From: Selaginella moellendorffii
Taxonomy: Eukaryota > Streptophyta > Lycopodiopsida > Selaginellales > Selaginellaceae
Assembly: GCF_000143415.4 (NCBI RefSeq)
Contig: NW_003314265.1
Location: forward strand, 386,405 to 450,404
Direction: 5' to 3'
Length of the DNA stretch: 64,000 bases
Both the position numbers and the translations under genes were made by a program. The first letter of the stretch is position 1, and each line of letters begins with the position of its first letter. Positions 47,534 through 60,473 of this stretch are shown one piece after another. The notes under the pieces were generated by a model that saw only the letters and a program-made list of their open reading frames with translations, made no database searches and had not been told where the DNA came from.

Positions 47534-47835
47534 TGTTGTGTTCAGTGAGGGAACACAGTGGCTGCTGCCTTCGTTTATAAACGCGTGCTGCTCTCCCGGG
47601 TAAAACTCTTGTGCTTTAACGATTTTACCCGTTTCAGGTTCATGTGAAAACGCGAGCTTTGCGTAGAGAGCACTCGGGAGCATGTGAAAAACGAAGCGAA
47701 TTTTCGCTTTTGCAGTGTAAGGAGCATCGTTTCTTTGCTGCTGTCTCAAGCTACGATCATGCAAGCGGTACTGCCTGGCTTGCTTCTCAAGATCCGGACG
47801 GTGGTTTCCCTCTTGGGCTCGGTTCTACGCAAGGC
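47534..47835. promoter_or_regulatory. Shared promoter of two divergent thaumatin-like genes
   Basis: 302 bp separate the two start codons. TTTATAAA at about 47574-47581 serves the minus-strand gene. No equally good TATA is seen for the plus-strand gene. The short spacing makes co-regulation plausible. Confidence 0.6.
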
Positions 47836-48648
47836 ATGATCATGGAAGTTCTCGGTGGATTCTATCTGCTGCTACTGCTATCGAGCTCGTCCTGGATGAA
47901 CGGTAGCTTGTTCTTCTACCATTTCTAGATCGATCTAACTCTTAAGTTTCCAGGTGCTCAAGCCACCAAGATCCGACTCTACAACACTTGCCCGTTTACG
48001 ATCTGGCCGGCGTGGCTGCCGAGCGACGGGCATCCGCAGCTGGGAGTTGGAGGCTGCCGACTCGACTCCTGGCAAGTCATGGACGTGCACGCCTCGACTC
48101 GGTGGTCTGGCAAGTTCTGGGGCCGAACAAACTGCCAGTTTGACACCGTCCTCGGCACCGGGTGCTGCGAGACGGGCGACTGCTCGGGCAACCTCGGCTG
48201 CAACTCAACTTTCTCGCCGCCAGCGACCATCGTCGAGTTTGATCTCCACCACAACAACGTCCTCGACCACTACCGCGTCTCGCTGCTGGCCGGCTACAAC
48301 CTCGAGGTCCGGGTGACGAGCAGCAACCTCGGCTGCGGCGTGGCGGGGTGCTCCGCGGATCTAAACTCCAAGTGCCCGCCGGAGCTGATTGCGTGGAACC
48401 CGAGAGGCATGGCGGTGGGATGCAGCAGCCCGTGCGTGGCTTTCGGCGCGGACGAGTTTTGCTGCGAGAAGGAGCACTTTGGAGCGGACAAGTGCCACCC
48501 GAATGTCTTCTCGGTGCTGTTTAAGTCGTGCTGCCCGGCCGCCGCCACCTATCCTTTTGATTCGTGGAAGTCGGCGTGGAATTGTAGCGCGGGGTCGGAC
48601 TATACTATTACCTTTTGTCCATCGTCGTCTTCGTCTTCTAGCCTTTAA
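47836..48648 (+). CDS. Thaumatin-like protein (PR-5 family), secreted
   Basis: Two exons, 47836-47902 and 47954-48648, give 253 aa. Signal peptide MIMEVLGGFYLLLLLSSSS, with the intron just after it as in the neighbouring gene. Domain motifs: KIRLYNTCPFTIWPAWLPS, FWGRTNCQFD, CCETGDCSGNLGC, AGYNLEVRV, CPPELIAWN, GCSSPCVAFGADEFCC, and YTITFCP, followed by a Ser tail. The intron position shared with the divergent neighbour points to an old local duplication with inversion. The proteins are well diverged. Another start, two codons later (second Met), is possible. Confidence 0.93.
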
Positions 48649-48685
48649 TAAAAAGGAGGATCGTTTTGTGGGCATTGTGCCCAAG

Positions 48686-48710
48686 AACCCTAAATTCCCG
48701 ATTTAGGGTT
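48686..48710. promoter_or_regulatory. Inverted telo-box pair upstream of CDKC
   Basis: AACCCTAAAT and ATTTAGGGTT face each other across five bases, about 30-50 bp before the CDKC start codon. Telo-boxes are common near starts of plant genes active in dividing cells. Confidence 0.65.
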
Positions 48711-48738
48711 TTCTGGTTTGTGGGCAGCGCCTTCCTTG

Positions 48739-51232
48739 ATGGCGAGGCAGGCGGCCGCGGATCAGCTCAATCTCTGCGAGTCGCCGTCGTGGGGTTCGCG
48801 CAGCGTCGAGTGCTTTGAGAAGCTGGAGCAGATTGGCGAGGGGACTTATGGGTAAGACTTTCCTTTCGCAGCCTGGGGATTGCGATTGATTGCGGTGTTC
48901 TTCGTTTTTGGGGCGCCTTGCCAGGCAAGTTTATATGGCTAGGGAGAAGGATACGAATGAGATAGTTGCGCTTAAGAAAGTTAGGATGGACAATGAAAAG
49001 GAAGGGGTAAAATGTTTGCTCTCGTCTTGCCCCGCTCGCTCTTCTGACTCTAGGCTGTTGCTAGTTTCCTATAACTGCTATCAGGGAGATTAAGATCTTG
49101 AAGAAGCTCCAGCACGAGAATGTGATCAAATTGAAAGAGATCGTCACTTCGACTGGTAAGTAAATTGCCCCTCTTTGGATTTTTTTTGCTCCTTGTTCAT
49201 GCTTGTTTGTTCTTTAGGACCTGAGCAAGATGACCCCAAGGAAACGCAGAAGGATGCGCCAAAAGGAGCCAAAGAAAAATCTCCTTCTCCTCCAGACGGG
49301 AATATATACAAGGGAAGTATTTATATGGTGTTTGAGTACATGGACCACGACCTTACAGGCTTGTCTGATCGGCCTGGCATGCGTTTTACTGTCCCACAAA
49401 TCAAGGTAGAGTTTCACAGCTGCGGTGCTCCCGGGTTCTCAACATAACACGGTGCTTTTGCAGTGTTATATGAAGCAGCTTCTCACCGGCCTTTACTACT
49501 GTCATATCAACCAAGTTCTTCATCGGGATATCAAAGGTTCTTGAGTTTATTCTTGTCAGTGCCTGGCTGAAGTTTTGTGGATTTGCGCAGGCTCGAATCT
49601 TTTGATTGACAACAAGGGGAATCTCAAGCTGGCTGATTTTGGCTTGGCTCGCTCGTTTTCTAATGATCAGAACGCGCAATTGACCAACCGAGTCATAACG
49701 CTTTGGTACAGGTACCTAGTCCGTGCTTTGCAGAATGTTTCTGGTTACGGCCGTTTGTTATAGACCTCCTGAGCTACTTCTTGGCTGTACAAAGTATGGG
49801 CCAGCAGTAGACATGTGGTCTGTGGGCTGCATCTTTGCAGAGCTTCTCTACGGAAAGCCAGTGTTAACGGGAAAAAATGAGGTGAGCGGCGAGTCTCTCG
49901 TATATGAGTTTTCTGACTCTTTTTTCTCTCGCTTCCAGCAAGATCAACTGGCTAAAATCTTTGAGTTTTGTGGAACCCCGGACGAGACAAACTGGCCGGG
50001 TGTGTCAAAGCTGCCGTGGTATAACATGCACAGACCAAGCATATATTACAAGAGGCGTGTGAAAGACGTCTTCAAACAGTAAGTGCCAGTGTTCTTTCTA
50101 GTAGACTCACAAAATTGTGTCTTTGTAGATTTGATCGGCATGCGTTGGATTTGGTTGAGCGTATGCTCACACTGGACCCTCTTCAGGCAAGTGTTCGTCA
50201 TAGGTGTAGCAGTTTTCACCAATGTTTGGTTGCAGAGGATAATTGCCAAGGACGCCTTGGACGCTGAATACTTCTGGACAGATCCTCTTCCTTGTGATCC
50301 CGCGAGGCAAGTATTTTCCATACACTTGTGCCTTTCATTTCCTCCAACTGAGATATGAACTTGTTCCAGCCTTCCGCGCTACGAGTCGTCTCACGAGTTC
50401 CAAACAAAGAGGAAGCGGCAGCAGCAGAAGGACGACATGGCCAAGCGGCAGAAGCCGAATCAACACTACCACCACAACAGTCGGCCACCGCCGCCGATCC
50501 AACAGCAGCCGCCCGTCCAAAACATGAGGCCGGTTCCGGGCCAAGCTGTCCATCCATCGGCACACACTGGAGGAGCTCACCAAGGACACTACGCAGGCGG
50601 CGGCGGCGGCGGCGGCGGTGGTCGCGGTCCTCCTGGAAACTCCAACCGGCATCCCCAAGCGGGGGGCCGGCCCGGTGGTAGCGGAGGTAGTGGTGGTAGT
50701 AGCGGCGGAGGCTACCAAAACAGGAACCAAGGTGGCTATGGTATCCAACCGCCGCCAGGAGCTTACGGTGGTCCTCCTCCCGCCGGTGGACGAGGAGGCT
50801 CGTATCCCATGCCTCCACCGGGAGGCTATCCACAGGGTCCTCCCTATGGCGGTGGAGGACGAGGACCGCCGCCTATGGGAGGAGGTGGCCGTGGTGGCCA
50901 GCAATACGGGTAAAAGCTTTTCTTGTGGCTCGCGGTGTTCTTCAAAGTGGTTTACAAACAGGCCTTCAAATTCTCTGCCTGGACAATATAGTGGCCAGCC
51001 TTATGGACAGCCAGTAAGTTTTCTCTCATAGCTTTTCTTGCTTGCTTTTAGAGTTCCAGATCTTCTCCCTTGCTTTGTAAATCTTGGAACGCTTGTTCAC
51101 TGACTGTGGGTTCTAGATTGGAGTTACTTGTTCTAGAGATTTTTTTCTTTCGCTTTGCGTTGCTAATCACTCCTTTTCTTGTTCCAGCCACAACAATACA
51201 TGGACATGGACGGGAACTACAGGAACTATTAA
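48739..51232 (+). CDS. CDKC: Cyclin-dependent kinase C (CDK9-like, PITAIRE type)
   Basis: Thirteen exons give 563 aa: 48739-48851, 48925-49006, 49065-49155, 49218-49405, 49464-49536, 49591-49711, 49764-49881, 49939-50078, 50129-50186, 50236-50306, 50370-50909, 50962-51013, 51188-51232. Kinase motifs are complete: [67 protein letters not shown] and [10 protein letters not shown] Gly/Pro-rich tail of about 180 residues follows (long Gly run at about 50599-50620), ending [10 protein letters not shown]. Plant CDKCs pair with cyclin T and phosphorylate the RNA polymerase II C-terminal domain. Introns 9 (50187-50235) and 10 (50307-50369) begin GCAAGT instead of GT; frame and protein family both require these GC-AG sites. 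The tail is longer than in Arabidopsis CDKC. Confidence 0.95.
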
Positions 51233-51440
51233 ATCCTTTCACGAAACAAAGGGTAGTTGCTAAGCATGAGGAGTTTTGGATGTAAATAATGTTTTCTTGT
51301 ATCAAAGAAAATTTGTTGTAGATTAGCTAGGCTGATTTAATTCAAGCTAATAGCCTTTAATCCGTTATCGTAACCGTTGATCCTGACTTCGTAAGAGCCC
51401 TAGATCTGACGGCGTGGCATGAAACCCTAGCTCTCTGGCA

Positions 51441-52416
<976 letters not shown>

Positions 52417-52721
52417 AGCTGTCTCGTGTTTCCAAGCTAAATGAATTTTTGCTTTTGACTTTGCGCCTCAAATGTAGCCCTTCCGCGTGAAATGCGGTTC
52501 TGTCAGATTTACCTGCTGAAATATGTATGTAGGGGTGCCCATCGAAAAGCATGAAATGGACTGGGGTTAGAATGGTGCCTTATCAAAAACTTTCTGGCCA
52601 TTTCACACGATCAGCCAGGAGATTTTCCCTCTTTGGCAATTTTGACGGCATTCTTGAGAATCATGGGATAATCCTGGGATGTGAAGACAGACGGTGTAAT
52701 TCTGTGTGGGAACTTGCTAGA

Positions 52722-52747
52722 TATGGCGTGCAATTCGTAAAAGGGTG
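52722..52747 (+). repeat. Left terminal inverted repeat
   Basis: 26 bp, perfect match to the reverse complement of 61260-61285. Confidence 0.93.
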
Positions 52748-53119
52748 AGTGTTACTGCGATAGATTTCACTCACAATATTAGTGTCCATGTGGCAGTTTT
52801 CTATTGGTTCGGCATTAAATGTCATTTGGATGCCTCATGGATGCCCCATGGATGCTGGCCGATGGGTCAATGATGTCCCCATAATATGAACAATGTGTTA
52901 CACATAGATGCCACATATCATCAAGTTTGACCCCATGACATGGGGATTCATCAGGTCATAGGGTTTAGGAGACGCTTCCTTGCCTTAGCGCCTTGCTTTA
53001 GTGCTTTGTTATTCGGCATGTTTCTTGGTAGCAGATGTGGAAGGTAACTTGGTTTGTTAGTGAGTGGTTTGAAATGTTTTTGTGGGCAGTGTTGGAAGTG
53101 ACTTTGATTTACTACTCAA

Positions 53120-54885
53120 TTGTTCTCTATGGACTTTCAAGTTCCTACCATGAGTATAATTCTCTCCCTAGTTTACTTCAAATTTGTGTCACTGAAACTT
53201 TTTCTTCCAGGTTTACTGGAAGATGTGGAGGAAGATGAGGTGGATGGCCTTCTATCCAATTTTAGTGATTCGGACTATGGTTCCAGTATGGATAGTGACA
53301 ACGATGCTCTCCCAGAGGTTTGCTTAGTTTCCAGCCTTCTAGATTCATGATTTGCACATTTCTAGGCCTTCTATAATTTTTTGCAATCGAGGGGATTCGG
53401 TAGTCCAGCTGCATTTGGCACTTGGATGCACCTGAAGATCCTCGAGACTAAGACTACTGCTTACCTCGCATGCTATCTTAGAATTTCCAAGCCAACACTG
53501 TACAAATACATGCGGCTTGTCAATCCAAATTGGAGAGGTGTATATTATAGAGTACCACCCGAAGAGGTACTTCATCACGTTCGAACTAACAATGCCATGA
53601 ATCGAGGTGGCACAAACTGGGGGATTATCAATTCCCGATCTAGCTGTAGAACTGGAGGATACCGATTTAGCCGACGCCAAATTCGTGAGGCCTTAGCCAC
53701 TCACGATCCAAGTAGGCTGGAACAGAGGCACATGACAAGGATTCGACGACGGATTTACAGGAATGAGGAGGCTTATGCACTTTGCCATATGGATTGTGAG
53801 TATTCTTTCATTTCTACTTTTTTTTCAGCACATGTGGTAACATGTTTATTGTAGCATATTGCAAGCTCATAAGCTATGGTTTCTATGTACATGCCATTAT
53901 TTGCGGGGCAACTCATTATATTGTAGCTTGCGAGCTAGCTACCTCCAAAGAATCCCATACAATATTTAACACATATGCGCAGACTGTTCGTCGATTTGGA
54001 AGGCCCAAGCGCATCCAGAGCGACAATGCTCCAGAGCACAATGAGGTTGAGAGGGACATGATCCGCTGTTGGGGTCCTGCAGCTAGGAGCTTCATACGTG
54101 GGACATCAACACGTAACCAGGTACTCACAGCGTTAGAGTTTTTCCAAATAAGGACTCATAGGACTAAATCAAATTTGTTTTACAGCGCATAGAGCATTTG
54201 TGGAGAGAGCTCTTTGAGCGCGTGGTGTGGTTTTATAAACACCTTTTTGAGTCCATGGAAGATATAGGAATTCTCGATGTATCTAATCCATGGCACAACC
54301 AAAGTCTACGTTGTGTCTTTGCTCCGTACCTCAAGAAGGATATTTCACACTGGGTTGCAACCTGGAACCTCCATGAGGTCCGTTCGTATCGATGTGGTGA
54401 TTACTTCAGACCATCTCATGTTCCTGCAAACTTATTTCAACCGATGGAACAAGAGCTTGGGTAACAATTTTGGTAATGTTACAGAATTCCTAATAAAATG
54501 TGCTTTTGTAGGATTATGCCGGCTGTTGGTGGAAAAGATATTGAAGACCTTCCCGGACCATTTCTCTCTAATGTCAAAGGTGCAACTTTGTCAGAGGTAA
54601 TCTTTAGAGCAAGAATACAACAATTTCTTTAAATCTATTTTGTTGTGCTTGGCTACCTTATAGGCTCTTGGCACTGTTCGAAACCAGGCATTTTTGATGC
54701 ATCGGGAGGGACTCAACTTAGACGAGCAATATCTACTTCATTTAGATCTAACAATGGAGTGTGCAATGGCTGATGTTGCGGGTGTAGATCTTCCACTTTA
54801 CATCGAGAGTGCCTTGCCTACAGCAACACTAGTGAAGCGACGAGCTTTGGAAAAATTATACTTGGCCATACTCGGAGAAAATTGA
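53120..54885 (+). CDS. DDE integrase-like transposase
   Basis: Exons ending or joining at 53317, 53366-53795, 53855-54120, 54186-54460, 54512-54596, 54664-54885; all GT-AG and in frame. The 5' end is uncertain: either an ATG at 53120 with no intron, or an upstream exon spliced to 53211. The first part is acidic (GLLEDVEEDEVDGLLSNFSD). A DNA-binding-like region follows (AYLACYLRISKPTLYKYMRL and the basic GGYRFSRRQIREAL). The catalytic core keeps all three acids: Asp in CHMDS (codon 53792, at the exon end), Asp in QSDNAPEHNEV (codon 54022) and Glu in RNQRIEHLWRELFE (codon 54192). The NQRIE.LWR block is characteristic of an integrase-core family known mainly from animals and fungi. No premature stop is seen, so the gene may be functional. 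It should cut at the TIRs described above. Confidence 0.85.
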
Positions 54886-55208
54886 GTGTTCTTTAGTGTA
54901 CATTTCAAATTTAAATTCAATTTTTGATTTGTTCAATTTTAGGGTTCCCACGCTTGGGATTAGGGTTTTCACCAAGTCCCACCCATATTAATTGTGCCTT
55001 GGATACGGGGCAATTTCATTTTATGACATGATTTTGTCGATGGTTCGTTCGGTCTTCCAATCGATTCGTGTCATCTAACCGGAGGCAAGGCTTCTAGTGC
55101 ACACTCCCCCGATCGCAAGACCACCGCCCAAGCGAGAGCGCCATAGCTGCGATGGTGGGTAGCTTCTCCTCGATCAGGTTTGCATAACCAATCCTTTGTG
55201 GTTTCTAG

Positions 55209-58200
55209 GCTCGAAGCAAGAATTCCGCACGCCTCAACAGCAGTAGACACTATGGAAACACCTCGCGAGCACGCAGCCAAGCACTCGATGTTCCGCAATC
55301 GGTACAGCCAACAGTCCCGCGAGACACATGCCAGCCACTTGATCTTCCAAGCTCCGTAGCAGGGACATCAACTCCAACAGCATCCCATCCACAGCTCCCG
55401 ACTGCATTTGAGCAAGCAGAGCGCCGCCTAACATTGCATACATTGCAACATATGCGGAACCTCCAGCATGTTTCATTCTCCTCACCTTCCTTGGAAAGTA
55501 GCAGCCCGAGCATTCGAAATGAGCAAGTCCGGACACCTCATGCCCACGGTGTTGTCCAATCTGGAACGCTGCCACCAACACCAACACCAACTAGAGGACG
55601 TGCTCACGGAATCCTATATAGTGCCACTGCTACCAGCCCCGCAACTCCACCAACCGCTACTACTCTCGCAACTCCATCTACCGATACAAGTGCCAGTACC
55701 TGGCCATCTACCTCCCGAAGCAACAAGCGGTCTAGCTCGGTAAGTTTTTCATTTGTACCCGTTTTTTTTCCATGTGTTTTTCTGTGTAGGGTGAGTTGAC
55801 AATGCCTCCACACCAACGAGCTTATAGTTCCCCATCAACATTCCACAACTACTCCCAAGGATCGACATCATCATCTAGTGGAGCTTCGACATCCAGATAT
55901 GTTCAAGCTGACCCTCAAGGCGGGCTGCCATGTGAGCCACAGGTATAACATGACCCCATGCATTCTTCTTTTTTTTCTTCTTTGGATTTGTTTAACTCAT
56001 TTTTGTTTCACTGTGCTAGACTCTCTCACCGCTTGTGGCTGCAGTGCACACCTATGCCGATAACAATCGGCAGTCCTTATGTTGTCGTCGTGGACGTCGT
56101 GGCAGTCGATCTAAAGTCATTGGTGGGATGTCGTCTACGACACCCTTGGTCCCCCGGCCGTTCACCACAGTTCTTGTCACCAAGTGGATTGCAATCCCAA
56201 AGACTTAGCATATGCACTTATATGGGCGGAAAAGAGAGCCATCTGTGAAGGTGACGGAACTTGACGAGCTGGCAGTGGACCTCCCAGAGTGTCTCATATG
56301 GGGTGGCTTATACTCCAGTATTCCTTTCCAGCCCGGCACAGCCCAACATGCAATTCTACTATCACTCCAAGCCTCGGGAATCCAACCTTCATCCATGACC
56401 AACCCAGGAGCATTTGTCTGGCGTGCAAGGCAGTCCAATGGTGGTGAGGCCCATGCCGAGTCTGCAAAATTTGGCCTCAGCTCTATCCGGCCTTGCTACT
56501 GGCCTCCTCAAACATCATGGGGAGCTATAGCAAACAAGGCCAATGGCAATCGGGCAATAGTTATATATTTATACAATGTTATGGAGCATCTTACTGACAA
56601 ACATTGGCTAAGTTATCAAAAACAGGCCCGAGCACTCGAGGAGAAGGATGTTCGTGAATGTAAGTCATTTTTTTTTTAAGTTCCCTCCTCACAAATATAT
56701 GTTGTGGTCTTTGCAGTTGTAGCTGCTACAAATACCTTGACTGCAAATGATGATCCAAGGCCAGCCACGCAGGAATCAAACCCTTGCGAGAATAATGAAG
56801 AAGAAGACTCTGCGGATGAAGAGGACATTCTTCCATTACCGGTAGAAACTCTCCCCACACAAGACAACATGGACATTAGCGGAGTCGAAGAACAAGGTGA
56901 TGGTGGGGATGAACCGCACCAAGGATCTCCGGAGACATCCTTGTCACCAGAGATAGTGGCTCCAGGCCATGCGGCTGGTAAGAAGCATTAACATAAATGA
57001 ATATTTTCTTCATTTTCTAATTTCTGAGTGCAGATAGGCTAATGGTAGTGTATGACAGTGATGGCGGAGGCCTTGAAGACCATGGTGTGCCTCCACCCCC
57101 CTTTTTAGAGGGAAGTAGCTCCACTCCGTTTACGCTTATGGAGTTGCTTGACAACTTTTCTACAGTAGAGTAAGATAATTGAAAATTGTGCTATTCAAAA
57201 TTGAACTAATGTTTGTATGTAGATTGTTGGAGCGTCAACAAAGATGGATTGATGCCACCAATGCATTTAATGAAGCTGTTCAGTTAACCACTCAGGATAG
57301 TGCCAACTTCATCATGCTGCAGATTGAGGAGGTTTCTGCCTTATAGGATGCCACCACAACCCTTGAGGTGAGGGCACAGAGGGATGCTGAAGTTCTCTCA
57401 CAGGTGCAGTGGCTGAAACACAAGCTTCTTGGTTGCTTTGCCGTGGAGAGCACAAGTGACGAGGAGATGCTAGACGCTATTGCTAGACACCCTGAATTCC
57501 ATTGGGCTGGCGGTGAAATATTTCTGCGGCGCGTGCTTTTCAACCAAGCTATGCCTCATTGGCAAGATTGGGAGAGTCTTCTCCTTAAGCTTGGCCTTTC
57601 AGAAGCACAGTACGAGGATGTGTTTTGTGACAACACAATCCAACAGCTCCTTGCTGAAGTAAGTATTAATGTGCCTCCTTCAATTCTTGAGTCCACAATA
57701 GCATGGTTCATTGAGAAGAGGTACGTGTATCTATTTCTTAGCACTTAGTACCATCTTATGGTTTTGTGCAGGGACCTACGTAGGAATTGGGCGGCTGCAC
57801 AACAATTGAGAGAACTATTTAACACTGCTGAAACACTGTATTGTAAGTTCTCTCGTTTTTGCATCGAGAAGGCCATGCTTCTGCCATACAGACTTGCTCG
57901 TACACGTTTGAGGCCGTCTCGCATTCTGGTAAGCAATGGATTGCCTATGAATTGGAGTTACCTCACTTGTCCTTCTAGATTGCACCAAACAATGAATTCA
58001 GTTGTTTCCAATTCGCCTTCAATACTAATCTCCGCACACCAAATTACAAAGTGGTCTATGCGTCTGAGATTGGAGGAGCTTTGGTGTGGGAGGAATCCAC
58101 AATAGATGCGGGTGGGCCACATGCAAAAGCCATTAGGGAGGCTGTTCGCCAGATTCCAGGATCAGTAAGTCTAATTTTCACTTGGCTCACTAGAGTAATT

Positions 58201-59284
58201 TTGTGTTACAGACGCGTGGACTGTTTGTGCTTAGGGAAGGAGCCACATATTGGCATCCCAGGATGCCAGTGCATTCTAGGACGTTGCGACAAGAAGAGCG
58301 GGATGTGGTAAGTTAAGTTTAAAGCACAAGTTTTATATGCTCCTCACTTTTATATGCACAGGCTATCTTTGTGGGATGGTTGCTATTCCAAGCATTCGAA
58401 TGTAATGCACAGGTTTCTCGCGGGTGTACAATTGCAACATTGGCAATTGCAGCTGGAGAGGTTCCAAACGAGGATGACCGACGACTTGCCCGAGGAGGAC
58501 TATATGAGATGGACCTCAAGGCATGCGCGCCGCATATCTGGAATGCACTCAACCAATTGCGAGGTGCATCAAGCCTAAAGGAGGAGGGCGATCGGCGCAA
58601 GTCTGTGGATTCCATCCTAGAGAACCCTGCAATTACTGACTACAATGCAGTGCTTGAGTCTAGACTCACCGAACTTGGTGAAGGTTATGAGCAAGCTGTG
58701 GAGGCATGCGTGGCTGCAGTGGTTTGGCGTTACCTATTCATCGAGCCAAACGTAGTGGGAGACTTACTCCGAGATGGCTTCCAACACTCAATGCGCACGG
58801 AAGCTCGTCAAAGGCCTTACAAGAGTCCAGCATTGCTAGGTGGGCTTTCACTCATTGGGACAGATGCTTTGTTACAGGTCTTCCGGGTAAGGACGATCAT
58901 TCCTCCTGCGGAGTTCATCAACTGCCTGATCTTTGATCAGGACTTTGGAGAGAACTTCCGCAGCTGGATTGTGGACATCATTCGAGGTAACTATTTACTT
59001 TCACAAACAACTAAAACTCTTGTATGTTTGAACATTTTATAGATATGAGCCCGAAAGAGTTATCCAAGTTCCATCACTTTGCGGTTGATTCTCTAGAGTT
59101 CCGACCGGGAGAGCCTATTTGGATCCAAGTTGAGAGACAGAGTACATCATCTACTCGATTTCCCAGGTTCTCCACATGCACACGAGAAGTTTTCTTCCCT
59201 TTAACATACCCGTCAAAGGAGTGGACCAAACACAAGATCCACCGGGCACTCCAAAATCCAGAGAGCTTGTATGGATTGGGCTGA
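55209..59284 (+). pseudogene. HECT-ubiquitin-ligase-like gene of the transposon (two in-frame stops)
   Basis: Eleven exons join in one frame (about 1,170 codons): 55209-55739, 55790-55942, 56020-56659, 56717-56977, 57034-57169, 57223-57720, 57772-57928, 57979-58164, 58212-58307, 58362-58986, 59043-59284. A first exon holding the start is not resolved. The N-terminal 180 residues are Ser/Thr/Pro-rich. The last 380 residues look like a HECT domain: YKVVYASEIGG, STIDAGGPHAKAIREAV (HECT DxGG..RE), IFVGWLLFQAF, then the C-lobe FHHFAVDSLEFRPGEP, RFPRFSTCTREVFFPLTYPS and a final LYGLG. The Cys in FSTCT (codon 59177) is in the place of the HECT thioester cysteine. TAG codons at 56206 and 57344 interrupt it; both could be CAG changed by one transition. 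This gene therefore looks recently broken, unlike the transposase. Confidence 0.78.
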
Positions 59285-59424
59285 TGTTGTGGAAGTAATG
59301 TAGACACTTTCACAATAAAAATAGATAATTGTCTTGAAATATGTTTCACACTTTGAAAGAGACTCTTTCCAGTTCATTGGCAAAGTTAAAGGTAAGAATA
59401 TTCAAAATATTCCACAAATGCCCA

Positions 59425-59880
59425 TTATAGGCACTTGCGGCCCTTGGTACCCTTTTGGCTTATGCTTGTCTCACCAAGGGTAATCACTATAGCTTCCAAA
59501 GCAACTCCCAATTTAGGTTCTGGGTCAAAACTATCGAGCTTGGGTGCTACATGATGCCCATCCTCGCTTGAGGAACTCTCAACCTGTTTGGTAGAACCAA
59601 AATCACCCTCTGGGTCTGTGAACTCGTCCTCGCTTGCATCTCGAGCAGTAACATATCCCTCGCTGTCGCTTTCTTCAGCTGGACCTTTCCCCTCGGTGAT
59701 TGGCACAAGATTAGTAGTCTTGGGCTGCCTTGTCAAAGGGATTGTCGAGCCTTGAGAGGAGGAGGCATCATATAGAATCCTCGGTCCTGTCCCCTGTTGG
59801 ATCCATTGTTGTGCCTCAAAGAAGTCATAAAATCCTCTCCAGTTTGCCATGCCAGGAGGAAACCCAGAAACCTCAAACAT
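59425..59880 (-). CDS. Small acidic protein, third gene of the transposon
   Basis: Uninterrupted frame of 151 codons, antisense to the other two genes, tail-to-tail with the HECT-like gene (141 bp between stops). It begins MFEVSGFPPGMANWRGFYDF and then turns acidic and Ser-rich (EESDSEGYVTARDASEDEF). I recognise no domain. Aromatic residues near the N-terminus and an ordered-to-disordered layout suggest a real protein. It could be a regulator or DNA-binding accessory protein of the element; that is inference only. Confidence 0.5.
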   Translation of the reverse strand: MFEVSGFPPGMANWRGFYDFFEAQQWIQQGTGPRILYDASSSQGSTIPLTRQPKTTNLVPITEGKGPAEESDSEGYVTARDASEDEFTDPEGDFGSTKQVESSSSEDGHHVAPKLDSFDPEPKLGVALEAIVITLGETSISQKGTKGRKCL

Positions 59881-60040
59881 TGCAAAAGGGTTACACCATA
59901 TAGGAAACTATTACAAATCTACTCTTACCAAAGTGAGCACGAGCTTCTAATCCCTGAAAACTCCAGTCCTTCGGCCGCAGTGCACGGCATACATTGGATA
60001 GTTTTGCCCCATGCTTGGAAACCCTTTTTACAAATTTCAA

Positions 60041-60310
60041 AATTTGAAACGGTTATGATTGGAAAATATTGGAAGTGTCCATTGTCATTGCTCTTCTCAC
60101 CTAAATGTTACTACATGCAATTGCAACTTCCATATTCTCAAATCTCCTTCAGCATGCTCCTCTTGAGAGAACTCCAGGTCCAATTTGAAACAATTATAAT
60201 TGGAAAATGTTGAAAGTGTCTATTGTTATCCTGAATGTTACTACATGCAATTACAACTTCCACATTCTCAAATTTCCTTTAGCATGCTCCTCTTGAGAGA
60301 ACTCTAGGTC
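60041..60310. repeat. Tandem duplication of ~140 bp
   Basis: The unit starting AATTTGAAACGGTTATGATT recurs at 60182 as AATTTGAAACAATTATAATT; both contain AATGTTACTACATGCAATT and AGCATGCTCCTCTTGAGAG. The second copy lacks an internal stretch of about 15 bases. It lies in the right non-coding part of the transposon. Confidence 0.88.
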
Positions 60311-60473
60311 TAAACATCAACACTATGCACCTTTGCATAGTACACAATTGAAGTATGAGCCCCACCAATTCATCGAATTGGTTAGACTTCAACCTACTTT
60401 TGAGTCATATGCAAATCTTCTAAGCATCATGTTACAAAACTCAAGTGTTGAGAGAGCTACACTGGAAATCAAT

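Noticed and set aside
50335-50904. Minus-strand frames opposite the CDKC tail
   Set aside because: Shadow of the Gly/Pro-rich exon 11 of CDKC.
57329-57346. Very short intron (GTTTCTGCCTTATAG) removing the second TAG of the HECT-like gene
   Set aside because: 15 bases is far below any plausible spliceosomal intron; treated as a nonsense mutation.
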